A stretch of DNA of 64,000 nucleotides from Pseudomonas pseudonitroreducens (GTDB taxonomy: Bacteria > Pseudomonadota > Gammaproteobacteria > Pseudomonadales > Pseudomonadaceae): NCBI RefSeq assembly GCF_021603645.1, contig NZ_BQHJ01000001.1, positions 372,001 through 436,000 of the forward strand, written 5' to 3'. Positions within the stretch are counted from its first letter, which is position 1. The number at the start of each line of letters is the position of its first letter. Below the pieces are notes generated by a model, which saw nothing but the letters and a program-made list of their open reading frames with translations, was not told the DNA's origin and did not search any database. The translations under genes and the position numbers were made by a program. Shown one piece after another: positions 21,140-28,429 of this stretch.

Positions 21140-22027
21140 ATGGAACCCTTTCGCAATATCGGCATTATCGGCCGCCTGGGTAGCAACCAGGTCCTGGAAA
21201 CCATCCGTCGGCTGAAGAAATTCCTCACCGAGCGCCACCTGCATGTGATCCTCGAGGACACCATTGCCGAGGTCCTGCCGGGCCATGGCCTGCAGACCTG
21301 CTCACGAAAGATCATGGGCGAGATCTGCGATCTGGTGATCGTCGTCGGTGGCGACGGCAGCATGCTCGGCGCCGCACGCGCCCTGGCGCGGCACAAGGTG
21401 CCGGTACTGGGGATCAACCGTGGCAGCCTGGGCTTCCTCACCGATATCCGCCCCGACGAGCTGGAGACGAAAGTCGCCGAGGTGCTTGGCGGCCAGTACA
21501 TCGTCGAGAGCCGTTTCCTGCTCGATGCCCTGGTGCGCCGGCATGGCGAATCCATCGGTCAGGGCGATGCGCTGAATGACGTAGTGCTGCACCCTGGCAA
21601 GTCCACGCGGATGATCGAGTTCGAGCTGTACATCGACGGCCAGTTCGTCTGCAGCCAGAAGGCCGACGGTCTGATCGTCGCCACCCCGACCGGCTCCACT
21701 GCATACGCGCTGTCCGCCGGCGGGCCGATCATGCATCCCAAGCTGGATGCCATCGTGGTCGTGCCGATGTACCCGCACATGCTCTCCAGCCGGCCCATCG
21801 TGGTCGACGGCAACAGTGAGCTGAAGATCGTCGTCTCGCCGAACATGCAGATCTACCCGCAGGTCTCCTGCGACGGCCAGAACCACTTCACCTGCGCGCC
21901 GGGCGACACCGTCACGGTGAGCAAGAAGCCGCAGAAGCTGCGCCTGATCCATCCCATCGACCACAATTACTACGAGGTCTGCCGGACCAAGCTGGGCTGG
22001 GGCAGCCGCCTCGGGAGCAGCGAGTGA
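21140..22027 (+). CDS. nadK: NAD kinase
   Basis: 295 aa. NadK phosphorylates NAD to NADP, the only de novo NADP source. The GGDGS motif is at 70-74 and the second motif reads LNDVVLHPG; ADGLIVATPTGSTAYALSAGG and the C-terminal FTCAPGDTVTV complete the signature. Its TGA overlaps the next start (TGATG at 22025-22029), so nadK, the phosphatase gene and the rhomboid gene form a coupled series. Confidence 0.97.
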   Translation: MEPFRNIGIIGRLGSNQVLETIRRLKKFLTERHLHVILEDTIAEVLPGHGLQTCSRKIMGEICDLVIVVGGDGSMLGAARALARHKVPVLGINRGSLGFLTDIRPDELETKVAEVLGGQYIVESRFLLDALVRRHGESIGQGDALNDVVLHPGKSTRMIEFELYIDGQFVCSQKADGLIVATPTGSTAYALSAGGPIMHPKLDAIVVVPMYPHMLSSRPIVVDGNSELKIVVSPNMQIYPQVSCDGQNHFTCAPGDTVTVSKKPQKLRLIHPIDHNYYEVCRTKLGWGSRLGSSE

Positions 22028-23007
22028 TGGAACTCGACCCCGCACGCGGCTACGACCTGATCGGCGATATCCACGGCTGCGCGCATACCCTCGACCACCT
22101 GCTGGAGCGCCTCGGCTACCGTCTGCAGGGCGGCGTGTGGCGACATGCGCGGCGCCAGGCGCTGTTCCTAGGCGACATCATCGACCGTGGTCCGCGTATT
22201 CGCGAGGCGCTGCACCGGGTGCACGACATGGTCGCCGGCGGCGAAGCGTTGTGCATCATGGGCAACCATGAGTTCAACGCCCTCGGCTGGTCCATGCCCG
22301 CCGCGCCGGGCAGTGGCCGCCAGTATGTGCGCGAGCACACGCCGCGCCACGCCCGGCTGATTCGCGAGACGCTGGAGCAGTTCGAAGGCCACCCGGCGGA
22401 CTGGCGCGACTTCCTCGGCTGGTTCCAGGAGATGCCGTTGTTCCTTGATGCCGGGCGTTTCCGCATGGTCCACGCCTGCTGGGACCATGGCGTGATCGAC
22501 GCCCTGCGCCGGCAGTTCCCGGACGGGCGCATCGACGAGGCCTTCCTGATGGCCACCGCCGAGCCGGGCAGTTTCGCCCAGCAGGCCTGCGACCGCCTGC
22601 TGCGCGGCACGGACATGCGCCTGCCCAACGGCCTGACCCTGACCGGCAGCGATGGTTTTACCCGCGCGTTTTTCCGCACCAAGTTCTGGGAAGAAGACCG
22701 TGCGCCGGAAACTTACGGCGACATCGTGTTCCAGCCCGACGCGCTGCCCGACGAAGTGGCCAGCGAACGTCTGAGCGAAGAGCAGAAGTCGCGCCTGCTG
22801 ACCTACGGTGCGGATGAGCCACTGCTGTTCGTCGGCCACTACTGGCGGCGTGGCACGCCGGCGCCGATCCGCCCGAACCTGGCCTGCCTGGACTACAGCG
22901 CGGTGATGTACGGCAAGCTCGCGGCCTATCGGCTGGACGAGGAAACGCGGCTGGACCGCAACAAGTTCGTGTGGGTGGATGTGAAGCGTCCGGAGGGCGA
23001 AGAGTGA
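22027..23007 (+). CDS. Calcineurin-like metallophosphatase
   Basis: 326 aa from ATG 22027; a GTG one codon earlier is the alternative. The two-metal phosphoesterase motifs are complete: GDIHG (about 13-17), GDIIDRG and GNHE, followed by FVGHYWRRGTP. Architecture resembles PrpE/ApaH-type serine/threonine phosphatases or diadenosine polyphosphatases. Coupled by overlapping codons to nadK upstream and to the rhomboid gene downstream (GTGA at 23004-23007). The physiological substrate is unknown; a nucleotide such as Ap4A would fit the nadK neighbour but is speculation. Confidence 0.88.
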   Translation: MELDPARGYDLIGDIHGCAHTLDHLLERLGYRLQGGVWRHARRQALFLGDIIDRGPRIREALHRVHDMVAGGEALCIMGNHEFNALGWSMPAAPGSGRQYVREHTPRHARLIRETLEQFEGHPADWRDFLGWFQEMPLFLDAGRFRMVHACWDHGVIDALRRQFPDGRIDEAFLMATAEPGSFAQQACDRLLRGTDMRLPNGLTLTGSDGFTRAFFRTKFWEEDRAPETYGDIVFQPDALPDEVASERLSEEQKSRLLTYGADEPLLFVGHYWRRGTPAPIRPNLACLDYSAVMYGKLAAYRLDEETRLDRNKFVWVDVKRPEGEE

Positions 23008-23876
23008 GCGCTATCGAAGCGATGCGGCTGCCTTCGGCGGTCGATCTGGGGGCGTTCGTCGGCCTGTTGCGCCGGCTGAATGTGCCGTTCCGGGTCAGCG
23101 AGGAGTCCGGCGAACAGGTGCTCTGGGTGCCCAACGCGCAATTGGCCGAGCAGGTTCGCAGCCTGTACGAGCGCTATCCGCAGGGTGATCCGGAGTTCAC
23201 CGTGCAGGCCGAGCCGCAGCGCCGCGGGCCAGGGTTCGTCCAGCAACTGAAGATGAGCCGCATGACCGCGGCGGTGCTGCTGGTGACCTTCGTGGTGGCC
23301 GCCGTGACCTTGCTCGGTACTTCCCCGGAGACGCTGCGCTGGTTCACCTTCCAGAACTTCCAGATGGTCGGCGAGGATCGCGCGCTGTTCTACCCGCTGT
23401 CCGATTCGCTGGCGCAGGGGCAGTGGTGGCGCCTGTTCACCCCCATGCTGATCCACTTCGGCTGGCTGCACCTGGCGATGAACGCCATGTGGTACTGGGA
23501 GCTGGGCCGGCGCATCGAGTACCGCCAGGGGCCCTGGTTGCTGCTGGGCCTGAGCCTGGGCTTCGGCCTCATCTCCAACGTCGTGCAGTACGGCGTCAGC
23601 GGCCCGAGCCTGTTCGGCGGCTTGTCCGGCGTGCTTTACGGCCTGCTCGGCCACTGCTGGATCTTCCAGCGCATGGCGCCGACGCCGGCCTACAACCTGC
23701 CCAGGGGCGTGGTGGCGATGATGCTGATCTGGCTGCTGGTGTGCCTGTCGGGTGTGATCGACCTGCTCGGCTTCGGCTCCATTGCCAACGGCGCTCATGT
23801 AGGCGGGCTGATTGCAGGTTGCCTGAGCGGCCTGATTGGAGGGCTGCTGGCACGGCGACATGCGCCTGCGCCGTAG
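23004..23876 (+). CDS. GlpG-like rhomboid intramembrane serine protease
   Basis: 290 aa from GTG 23004, with GGAGGG about 8 nt upstream and a 4-nt overlap with the preceding gene. An N-terminal cytosolic domain (about 1-85, as in GlpG) precedes six membrane helices. The catalytic dyad is Ser208 (GLSGVLYG) and His265 (NGAHVGGL), and the helix-2 motif H156-LAM-N160 is present. It cleaves substrates within the membrane; targets are unknown. The stop codon lies inside the inverted repeat that starts at 23873. Confidence 0.93.
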   Translation: MSAIEAMRLPSAVDLGAFVGLLRRLNVPFRVSEESGEQVLWVPNAQLAEQVRSLYERYPQGDPEFTVQAEPQRRGPGFVQQLKMSRMTAAVLLVTFVVAAVTLLGTSPETLRWFTFQNFQMVGEDRALFYPLSDSLAQGQWWRLFTPMLIHFGWLHLAMNAMWYWELGRRIEYRQGPWLLLGLSLGFGLISNVVQYGVSGPSLFGGLSGVLYGLLGHCWIFQRMAPTPAYNLPRGVVAMMLIWLLVCLSGVIDLLGFGSIANGAHVGGLIAGCLSGLIGGLLARRHAPAP

Positions 23877-23953
23877 GATGGCGTGGAGCGCAGCGATACC
23901 CATCGATCAGTGCACCAACAGCATGGGTATCGCTTAGGCTCCACCCATCCTAC
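23873..23953. repeat. Long imperfect inverted repeat (REP-like)
   Basis: Arms begin GTAGGATGG (23873) and end CCATCCTAC (23953); inner arms AGCGATACCCAT and ATGGGTATCGCT pair perfectly around a loop of about 20 nt. Most of the element forms one long hairpin. GTAGGATGG-type palindromes recur in Pseudomonas genomes. It includes the rhomboid stop codon. Confidence 0.75.
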
Positions 23954-24047
23954 GAACAGCTATCGCCCTAATTGACCAGCGTTCGTGCGCCCGGGCGCTC
24001 GGCCCGGTAGAATGCCCGCTTCGTTTTTCCCTTGCAGGAGCCGGCTC

Positions 24048-24308
24048 ATGTCGTCCTTCGCCGAAATGATCGAGAACATCACCCCGGAAATCTACGAGAG
24101 CCTCAAGCTGGCCGTGGAAATCGGCAAATGGCCCGACGGCCGCAAGCTGTCCCAGGAGCAGAAGGAGCTGTCGCTGCAGGCCATGATCGCCTGGGAGATG
24201 GACAACCTGCCCGAGGACCAGCGTACCGGCTACATGGGCCCGCAGGAATGCGCGTCCCACGCCGAGCCGATCCCGAACATGATCTTCTCTTCCAACTCGC
24301 TGCACTGA
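24048..24308 (+). CDS. YeaC-like DUF1315 family protein
   Basis: 86 aa from ATG 24048, with AGGAG at 9 nt. MSSFAEMIENITPEIYESLK and VEIGKWPDGRKLSQEQK match the YeaC/DUF1315 family (E. coli YeaC: MTPEIYQRLVTAVELGKWPDG). Small, soluble, unknown role. Its stop overlaps the start of the DUF2797 gene (TGATG), so the two are coupled. A longer upstream frame lacks family similarity. Confidence 0.85.
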   Translation: MSSFAEMIENITPEIYESLKLAVEIGKWPDGRKLSQEQKELSLQAMIAWEMDNLPEDQRTGYMGPQECASHAEPIPNMIFSSNSLH

Positions 24309-25135
24309 TGCAGGAGATTGGACGCGGCGCCCTGGACAAGATGTCGGCGCGCCTGGAAAGCCCCGTGCAGTACGCCTTTCGCCTGGGCGATGCACAGGTC
24401 CCGGTCAACCCGCTGATCGGCAAGACGGTGCGCCTGGAGTATCTGGGCGAGATCAATTGCTGCCACTGTGGGCGCAAGACCAAGAAGAGCTTCGCCCAGG
24501 GCTACTGCTACCCGTGCTTCACGAAGCTGGCGCAGTGCGACAGCTGCATCATGAGCCCGGAGAAGTGCCACTACGAAGATGGCTCCTGCCGCGAGCCGGA
24601 GTGGGGCGAGCGCTTCTGCATGACCGATCACGTGGTCTACCTGGCCAACTCCTCGGGGGCGAAGGTGGGCATCACCCGCGCCACCCAGGTGCCGACCCGC
24701 TGGATCGACCAGGGTGCGCGCCAGGCGCTGCCGATCATGCGTGTGGCGACCCGTCAGCAGTCCGGCTTCGTCGAGGACCTGCTGCGCAGCCAGGTCACTG
24801 ACCGCACCAACTGGCGTGCGCTGCTCAAGGGCGAGGCCGAACCGCTGGACCTGGTGGCTATCCGCGAGCAGATCTTCGACGCCTGCGCCGAGGGTATCGT
24901 CGCCCTGCAGCAGCGCTTCGGCCTGCAGGCGATCCAGCCGGTGATCGATATGGAGCCTATCGAGATCCGCTATCCGGTGGAGGCCTATCTGGCCAAGATC
25001 ACCAGCTTCGATCTGGACAAGACGCCCGTGGTAGAAGGTAGCCTGCAGGGTATCAAGGGCCAGTACCTGATCTTCGATACCGGCGTGATCAACGTGCGCA
25101 AATTCACCGCGTACCAGCTGGCCATCAGCGCCTGA
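24308..25135 (+). CDS. DUF2797 family cysteine-rich protein
   Basis: 275 aa from ATG 24308. The N-terminal third is rich in paired cysteines (CCHCGRKTKKS, CYPCF, CDSCIMSPEKC, then Cys before REPEWGERFC), suggesting two zinc sites (about residues 49-108). The central part, VVYLANSSGAKVGITRATQV, resembles a GIY-YIG-like element (VYLA..., KVGIT), so nuclease ancestry is possible; this is my reading and not established. It is translationally coupled to the YeaC-like gene. Function unknown. Confidence 0.78.
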   Translation: MQEIGRGALDKMSARLESPVQYAFRLGDAQVPVNPLIGKTVRLEYLGEINCCHCGRKTKKSFAQGYCYPCFTKLAQCDSCIMSPEKCHYEDGSCREPEWGERFCMTDHVVYLANSSGAKVGITRATQVPTRWIDQGARQALPIMRVATRQQSGFVEDLLRSQVTDRTNWRALLKGEAEPLDLVAIREQIFDACAEGIVALQQRFGLQAIQPVIDMEPIEIRYPVEAYLAKITSFDLDKTPVVEGSLQGIKGQYLIFDTGVINVRKFTAYQLAISA

Positions 25136-25164
25136 TCGACACTGCATTGAATTTCCGGCTCGTG

Positions 25165-25190
25165 GCACGCATCTAGGGATAGATGCGTGC
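25165..25190. repeat. Perfect 11-bp inverted repeat before pepN
   Basis: GCACGCATCTA (25165-25175), GGGA loop, TAGATGCGTGC (25180-25190). No T-run follows on either strand. It sits 30 nt after the DUF2797 stop and 95 nt before pepN, so it could end the first transcript or act as an operator for pepN. Confidence 0.65.
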
Positions 25191-25284
25191 GCGACTCGCC
25201 CGCTTCGTTCTAGCTCGCTAGAGTCAGTACCAGATTCCTCCGGCCGGCCCATCGCGCCGGCCGCCTGCCAAGGGGCCAAAAGCC

Positions 25285-27942
25285 ATGCGTACCGAGCAAC
25301 CGAAAGTCATCTACCTCAAGGATTATCAGGCTCCCGAGTACCTGATCGACGAGACCAACCTGACCTTCGAGCTGTACGAGGACCACACCCTGGTCCACGC
25401 CCAGCTGGTGATGCGCCGCAACCCTGAGCGTGGCGACGGCCTGCCGCCGCTGGTACTGGACGGCCAGCAGCTGGAGCTACTCTCCGTTGCGCTGGATGAT
25501 CGCGCTCTGGAAGCCGGCGACTATCAGGTCGACGAGAATCACCTTACCCTGCAGCCGACGGCGATGAACTTCACCGTCGACAGCACCGTGCGCATTCACC
25601 CGGAAAGCAACACCGCGCTGGAAGGCCTGTACAAGTCCGGCAAGATGTTCTGCACCCAGTGCGAGGCCGAGGGCTTCCGCAAGATCACCTACTACCTCGA
25701 CCGCCCGGACGTGATGAGCAGCTTCACCACTACGCTCTCCGCCGAGCAGCACAAGTACCCGGTGCTTCTCTCCAATGGCAACCCGGTAGCCAGCGGCGCG
25801 GAAGAGGGCGGCCGCCACTGGGCGACCTGGCAGGACCCGTTCAAGAAGCCGGCCTACCTGTTTGCCCTGGTTGCCGGCGACCTGTGGTGCGTGGAAGACC
25901 AGTTCACCACCATGAGCGAGCGCGAAGTCACCCTGCGCATCTATGTCGAGCCGGAGAACATCGACAAGGTCCAGCACGCCATGGACAGCCTGAAGAATTC
26001 GATGCGCTGGGACGAGAAGGTCTATGGCCGCGAGTACGACCTGGACATCTTCATGATCGTCGCGGTCAACGACTTCAACATGGGCGCCATGGAGAACAAG
26101 GGCCTCAACATCTTCAACTCCAGCTGCGTGCTGGCCAAGGCCGAGACCGCCACCGACGCCGCGCACCAACGCGTCGAGGGCGTGGTCGCCCACGAGTACT
26201 TCCACAACTGGTCGGGCAACCGCGTGACCTGCCGCGACTGGTTCCAGCTGTCGCTCAAGGAAGGCTTCACCGTGTTCCGCGACAGTGAGTTCTCCGCCGA
26301 CATGAACTCGCGCACGGTCAAGCGTGTCGAGGATGTGGCCTTCCTGCGCACCAACCAGTTCGCCGAGGACGCCGGCCCGATGGCGCACCCGGTGCGCCCG
26401 GATTCCTTCATCGAGATTTCCAACTTCTACACCCTGACCGTCTACGAGAAGGGCTCGGAAGTCGTGCGCATGATCCATACCCTGCTGGGCGCCGATGGCT
26501 TCCGCAAGGGCACCGACCTGTACTTCGAACGCCATGACGGCCAGGCCGTGACCTGCGACGACTTCGTCAAGGCCATGGAAGACGCCAACGGCGTCGACCT
26601 TACCCAGTTCAAGCGCTGGTACAGCCAGTCCGGCACCCCGCGCCTGGCGGTGGAAGAGCGCTATGACGCGGCCGCGCAGAGCTACACCCTGACCTTCCGC
26701 CAGAGCTGCCCGGCGACCCCGGGGCAGAGCGAGAAGCAGCCCTTCGTCATCCCGGTGCAGATGGGCCTGATCGACAAGCTGGGCAACGCCTTGTCGCTGC
26801 GCCTGCAAGGTGAAGAGCACGCCCATGGCAGCGATCGCGTACTGCAGATCACCGAGGCCGAGCAGTCCTTCACCTTCGTCGGTCTCGCCGAGAAGCCGCT
26901 GCCGTCGCTGCTGCGTGGTTTCTCCGCGCCGGTGAAGCTGAGCTTCCCCTACGACCGCGACCAGTTGATGTTCCTCATGCAGTTTGATGAGGACGGCTTC
27001 AATCGCTGGGAAGCCGGCCAGCAACTGGCCGTGCAGGTCCTGCAGGAATTGATCGGCCAGCACCAGCGTGGCGAGAAGCTGGTGCTCGACCAGCGTCTGG
27101 TCACCGCCTTCCGTACCTTGCTGCTGGACACCGGCCTGGATCAGGCCATGGTCGCCGAGATGCTCTCGCTGCCCAGCGAGGCCTACCTCACCGAGATCAG
27201 CGACGTGGCTGACGTCGAGGCGATCCACGCGGCCCGTGAGTTCGCCCGCCAGCAGATCGGCGCGGCGCTGCATGAGCAGCTGTGGGAGCGTTACCAGGCC
27301 AACCGCACGCAATCCCGCGAGACTGCCTACGTTGCCGAGGCCTCGCACATTGCCCGTCGCAGCCTGCAGAACATCGCGCTGTCCTACCTCATTCAGAGCG
27401 GCAAGGCCGAAGTGCTCGCTGCCTGCCAGGAGCAGTACAAGGATTGCGACAACATGACCGAGCGCCTGACCGCGCTCGCCGTGCTGGTCAACTCTTCCTT
27501 CGAGAAGGAGAAGGCCGAGGCGCTGGCGATGTTCGCCGACTACTTCAAGGACGACCCGCTGGTGATGGACCAGTGGTTCAGCGTTCAGGCCGGCTGCACC
27601 CTCCCGGGTGGGCTGGAGCGTGTGCAGGAGCTGATGAAGCATTCGGCCTTCACCCTGAAGAACCCGAACAAGATCCGCGCGCTGATCGGCGCCTTTGCCA
27701 ACCAGAATGCGGTCAACTTCCACCGCGCGGATGGCGCCGGCTACCGCTTCCTCGCCGACCAGATCATCACCCTCAACGCGCTCAACCCGCAGATCGCCTC
27801 GCGCCTGCTGACGCCGCTGACCCGCTGGCGCAAGTACGCGCCTGAGCGCCAGGCGCTGATGAAGGCCGAACTGGAGCGCATTCTGGCGTCCGGCGAGCTG
27901 TCCAGCGATGTCTACGAGGTGGTCAGCAAGAGCCTCGCGTAA
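25285..27942 (+). CDS. pepN: Aminopeptidase N
   Basis: 885 aa, the usual length of the gammaproteobacterial M1 enzyme. It removes N-terminal residues from peptides in the cytoplasm. GAMEN is at 267-271 and the zinc site HEYFH at 303-307, with the third ligand Glu in the downstream NRVTCRDWFQLSLKEG stretch. AAGGGG precedes ATG 25285. A 16-bp hairpin follows the gene. Confidence 0.97.
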   Translation: MRTEQPKVIYLKDYQAPEYLIDETNLTFELYEDHTLVHAQLVMRRNPERGDGLPPLVLDGQQLELLSVALDDRALEAGDYQVDENHLTLQPTAMNFTVDSTVRIHPESNTALEGLYKSGKMFCTQCEAEGFRKITYYLDRPDVMSSFTTTLSAEQHKYPVLLSNGNPVASGAEEGGRHWATWQDPFKKPAYLFALVAGDLWCVEDQFTTMSEREVTLRIYVEPENIDKVQHAMDSLKNSMRWDEKVYGREYDLDIFMIVAVNDFNMGAMENKGLNIFNSSCVLAKAETATDAAHQRVEGVVAHEYFHNWSGNRVTCRDWFQLSLKEGFTVFRDSEFSADMNSRTVKRVEDVAFLRTNQFAEDAGPMAHPVRPDSFIEISNFYTLTVYEKGSEVVRMIHTLLGADGFRKGTDLYFERHDGQAVTCDDFVKAMEDANGVDLTQFKRWYSQSGTPRLAVEERYDAAAQSYTLTFRQSCPATPGQSEKQPFVIPVQMGLIDKLGNALSLRLQGEEHAHGSDRVLQITEAEQSFTFVGLAEKPLPSLLRGFSAPVKLSFPYDRDQLMFLMQFDEDGFNRWEAGQQLAVQVLQELIGQHQRGEKLVLDQRLVTAFRTLLLDTGLDQAMVAEMLSLPSEAYLTEISDVADVEAIHAAREFARQQIGAALHEQLWERYQANRTQSRETAYVAEASHIARRSLQNIALSYLIQSGKAEVLAACQEQYKDCDNMTERLTALAVLVNSSFEKEKAEALAMFADYFKDDPLVMDQWFSVQAGCTLPGGLERVQELMKHSAFTLKNPNKIRALIGAFANQNAVNFHRADGAGYRFLADQIITLNALNPQIASRLLTPLTRWRKYAPERQALMKAELERILASGELSSDVYEVVSKSLA

Positions 27943-27984
27943 CACACCCTCCGCGCCCCGTTCCAGGGGCGCATGGCACTTTCG

Positions 27985-28021
27985 AAAAGGTGTTACCAAC
28001 TTTTGTTGGTAACACCTTTTT
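27985..28021. terminator. 16-bp perfect hairpin, likely bidirectional terminator after pepN
   Basis: AAAAGGTGTTACCAAC (27985-28000), TTTT loop, GTTGGTAACACCTTTT (28005-28020) and one further T. The stem is unbroken; the A-run on the left and T-run on the right make it a terminator in both directions. It insulates pepN from the sigma54-controlled region that follows. Confidence 0.88.
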
Positions 28022-28112
28022 GTTACCTATCGAAATTGACTGGCGTCTTGCTTATCGCTTTGCGCTATTGAGCGAAAAGTGCCGATGTGTCTGCGTCGCG
28101 CCTTCAGGGGCG

Positions 28113-28146
28113 GATTGCGCCATGGGGTGTGGTAAATGGCGCAATC
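28113..28146. promoter_or_regulatory. Inverted repeat, candidate enhancer-binding site for a sigma54 activator
   Basis: GATTGCGCCAT (28113-28123) and ATGGCGCAATC (28136-28146) are perfect 11-bp arms with a 12-nt spacer. The centre is about 135 bp upstream of the start expected from the -24/-12 box at 28238-28254, the usual distance for a bacterial enhancer-binding protein. No such activator gene is in the window. Repeat is seen; role is inferred. Confidence 0.6.
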
Positions 28147-28237
28147 GGCCACCTGATTTGGTCAGTGAATGACCAGTCACAAAAAGTAGCGCGCTGATTC
28201 TTTATTTTTTGTAAGCAGAATCCAGTTATTGGTGCTC

Positions 28238-28254
28238 TTGGCACTGGGGTTGCA
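28238..28254 (+). promoter_or_regulatory. Sigma54 (RpoN) -24/-12 promoter of the DUF1302-DUF1329 genes
   Basis: TTGGCACTGGGGTTGCA matches the consensus TGGCAC-N5-TTGCA, with GG at 28240-28241 and GC at 28252-28253 separated by exactly 10 nt. Transcription should begin near 28265, leaving a leader of about 165 nt before ATG 28430. The 487-nt gap between pepN and this gene otherwise contains the terminator and the inverted repeat listed separately, in lower-GC sequence. Confidence 0.82.
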
Positions 28255-28429
28255 CCGACGGACCCCGCTTAGCCTTTGCCCGTCCGATGGGGCGGGAGGC
28301 GTGTCGAGCACCTTGGGGGAGTTTCCTTCAGATCGACGACAACAAGGCCGTGGAATAACGGCTGAAAACGGTGAACCGCACGCAGTGGCGGCACCGCCAA
28401 AGAATGATCAGTCCATGGAGTGAGTCCTA

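Noticed and set aside
25162-25180. TGGCACG upstream of pepN as a sigma54 box
   Set aside because: No TTGC at the required distance; the sequence belongs to the inverted repeat at 25165-25190.
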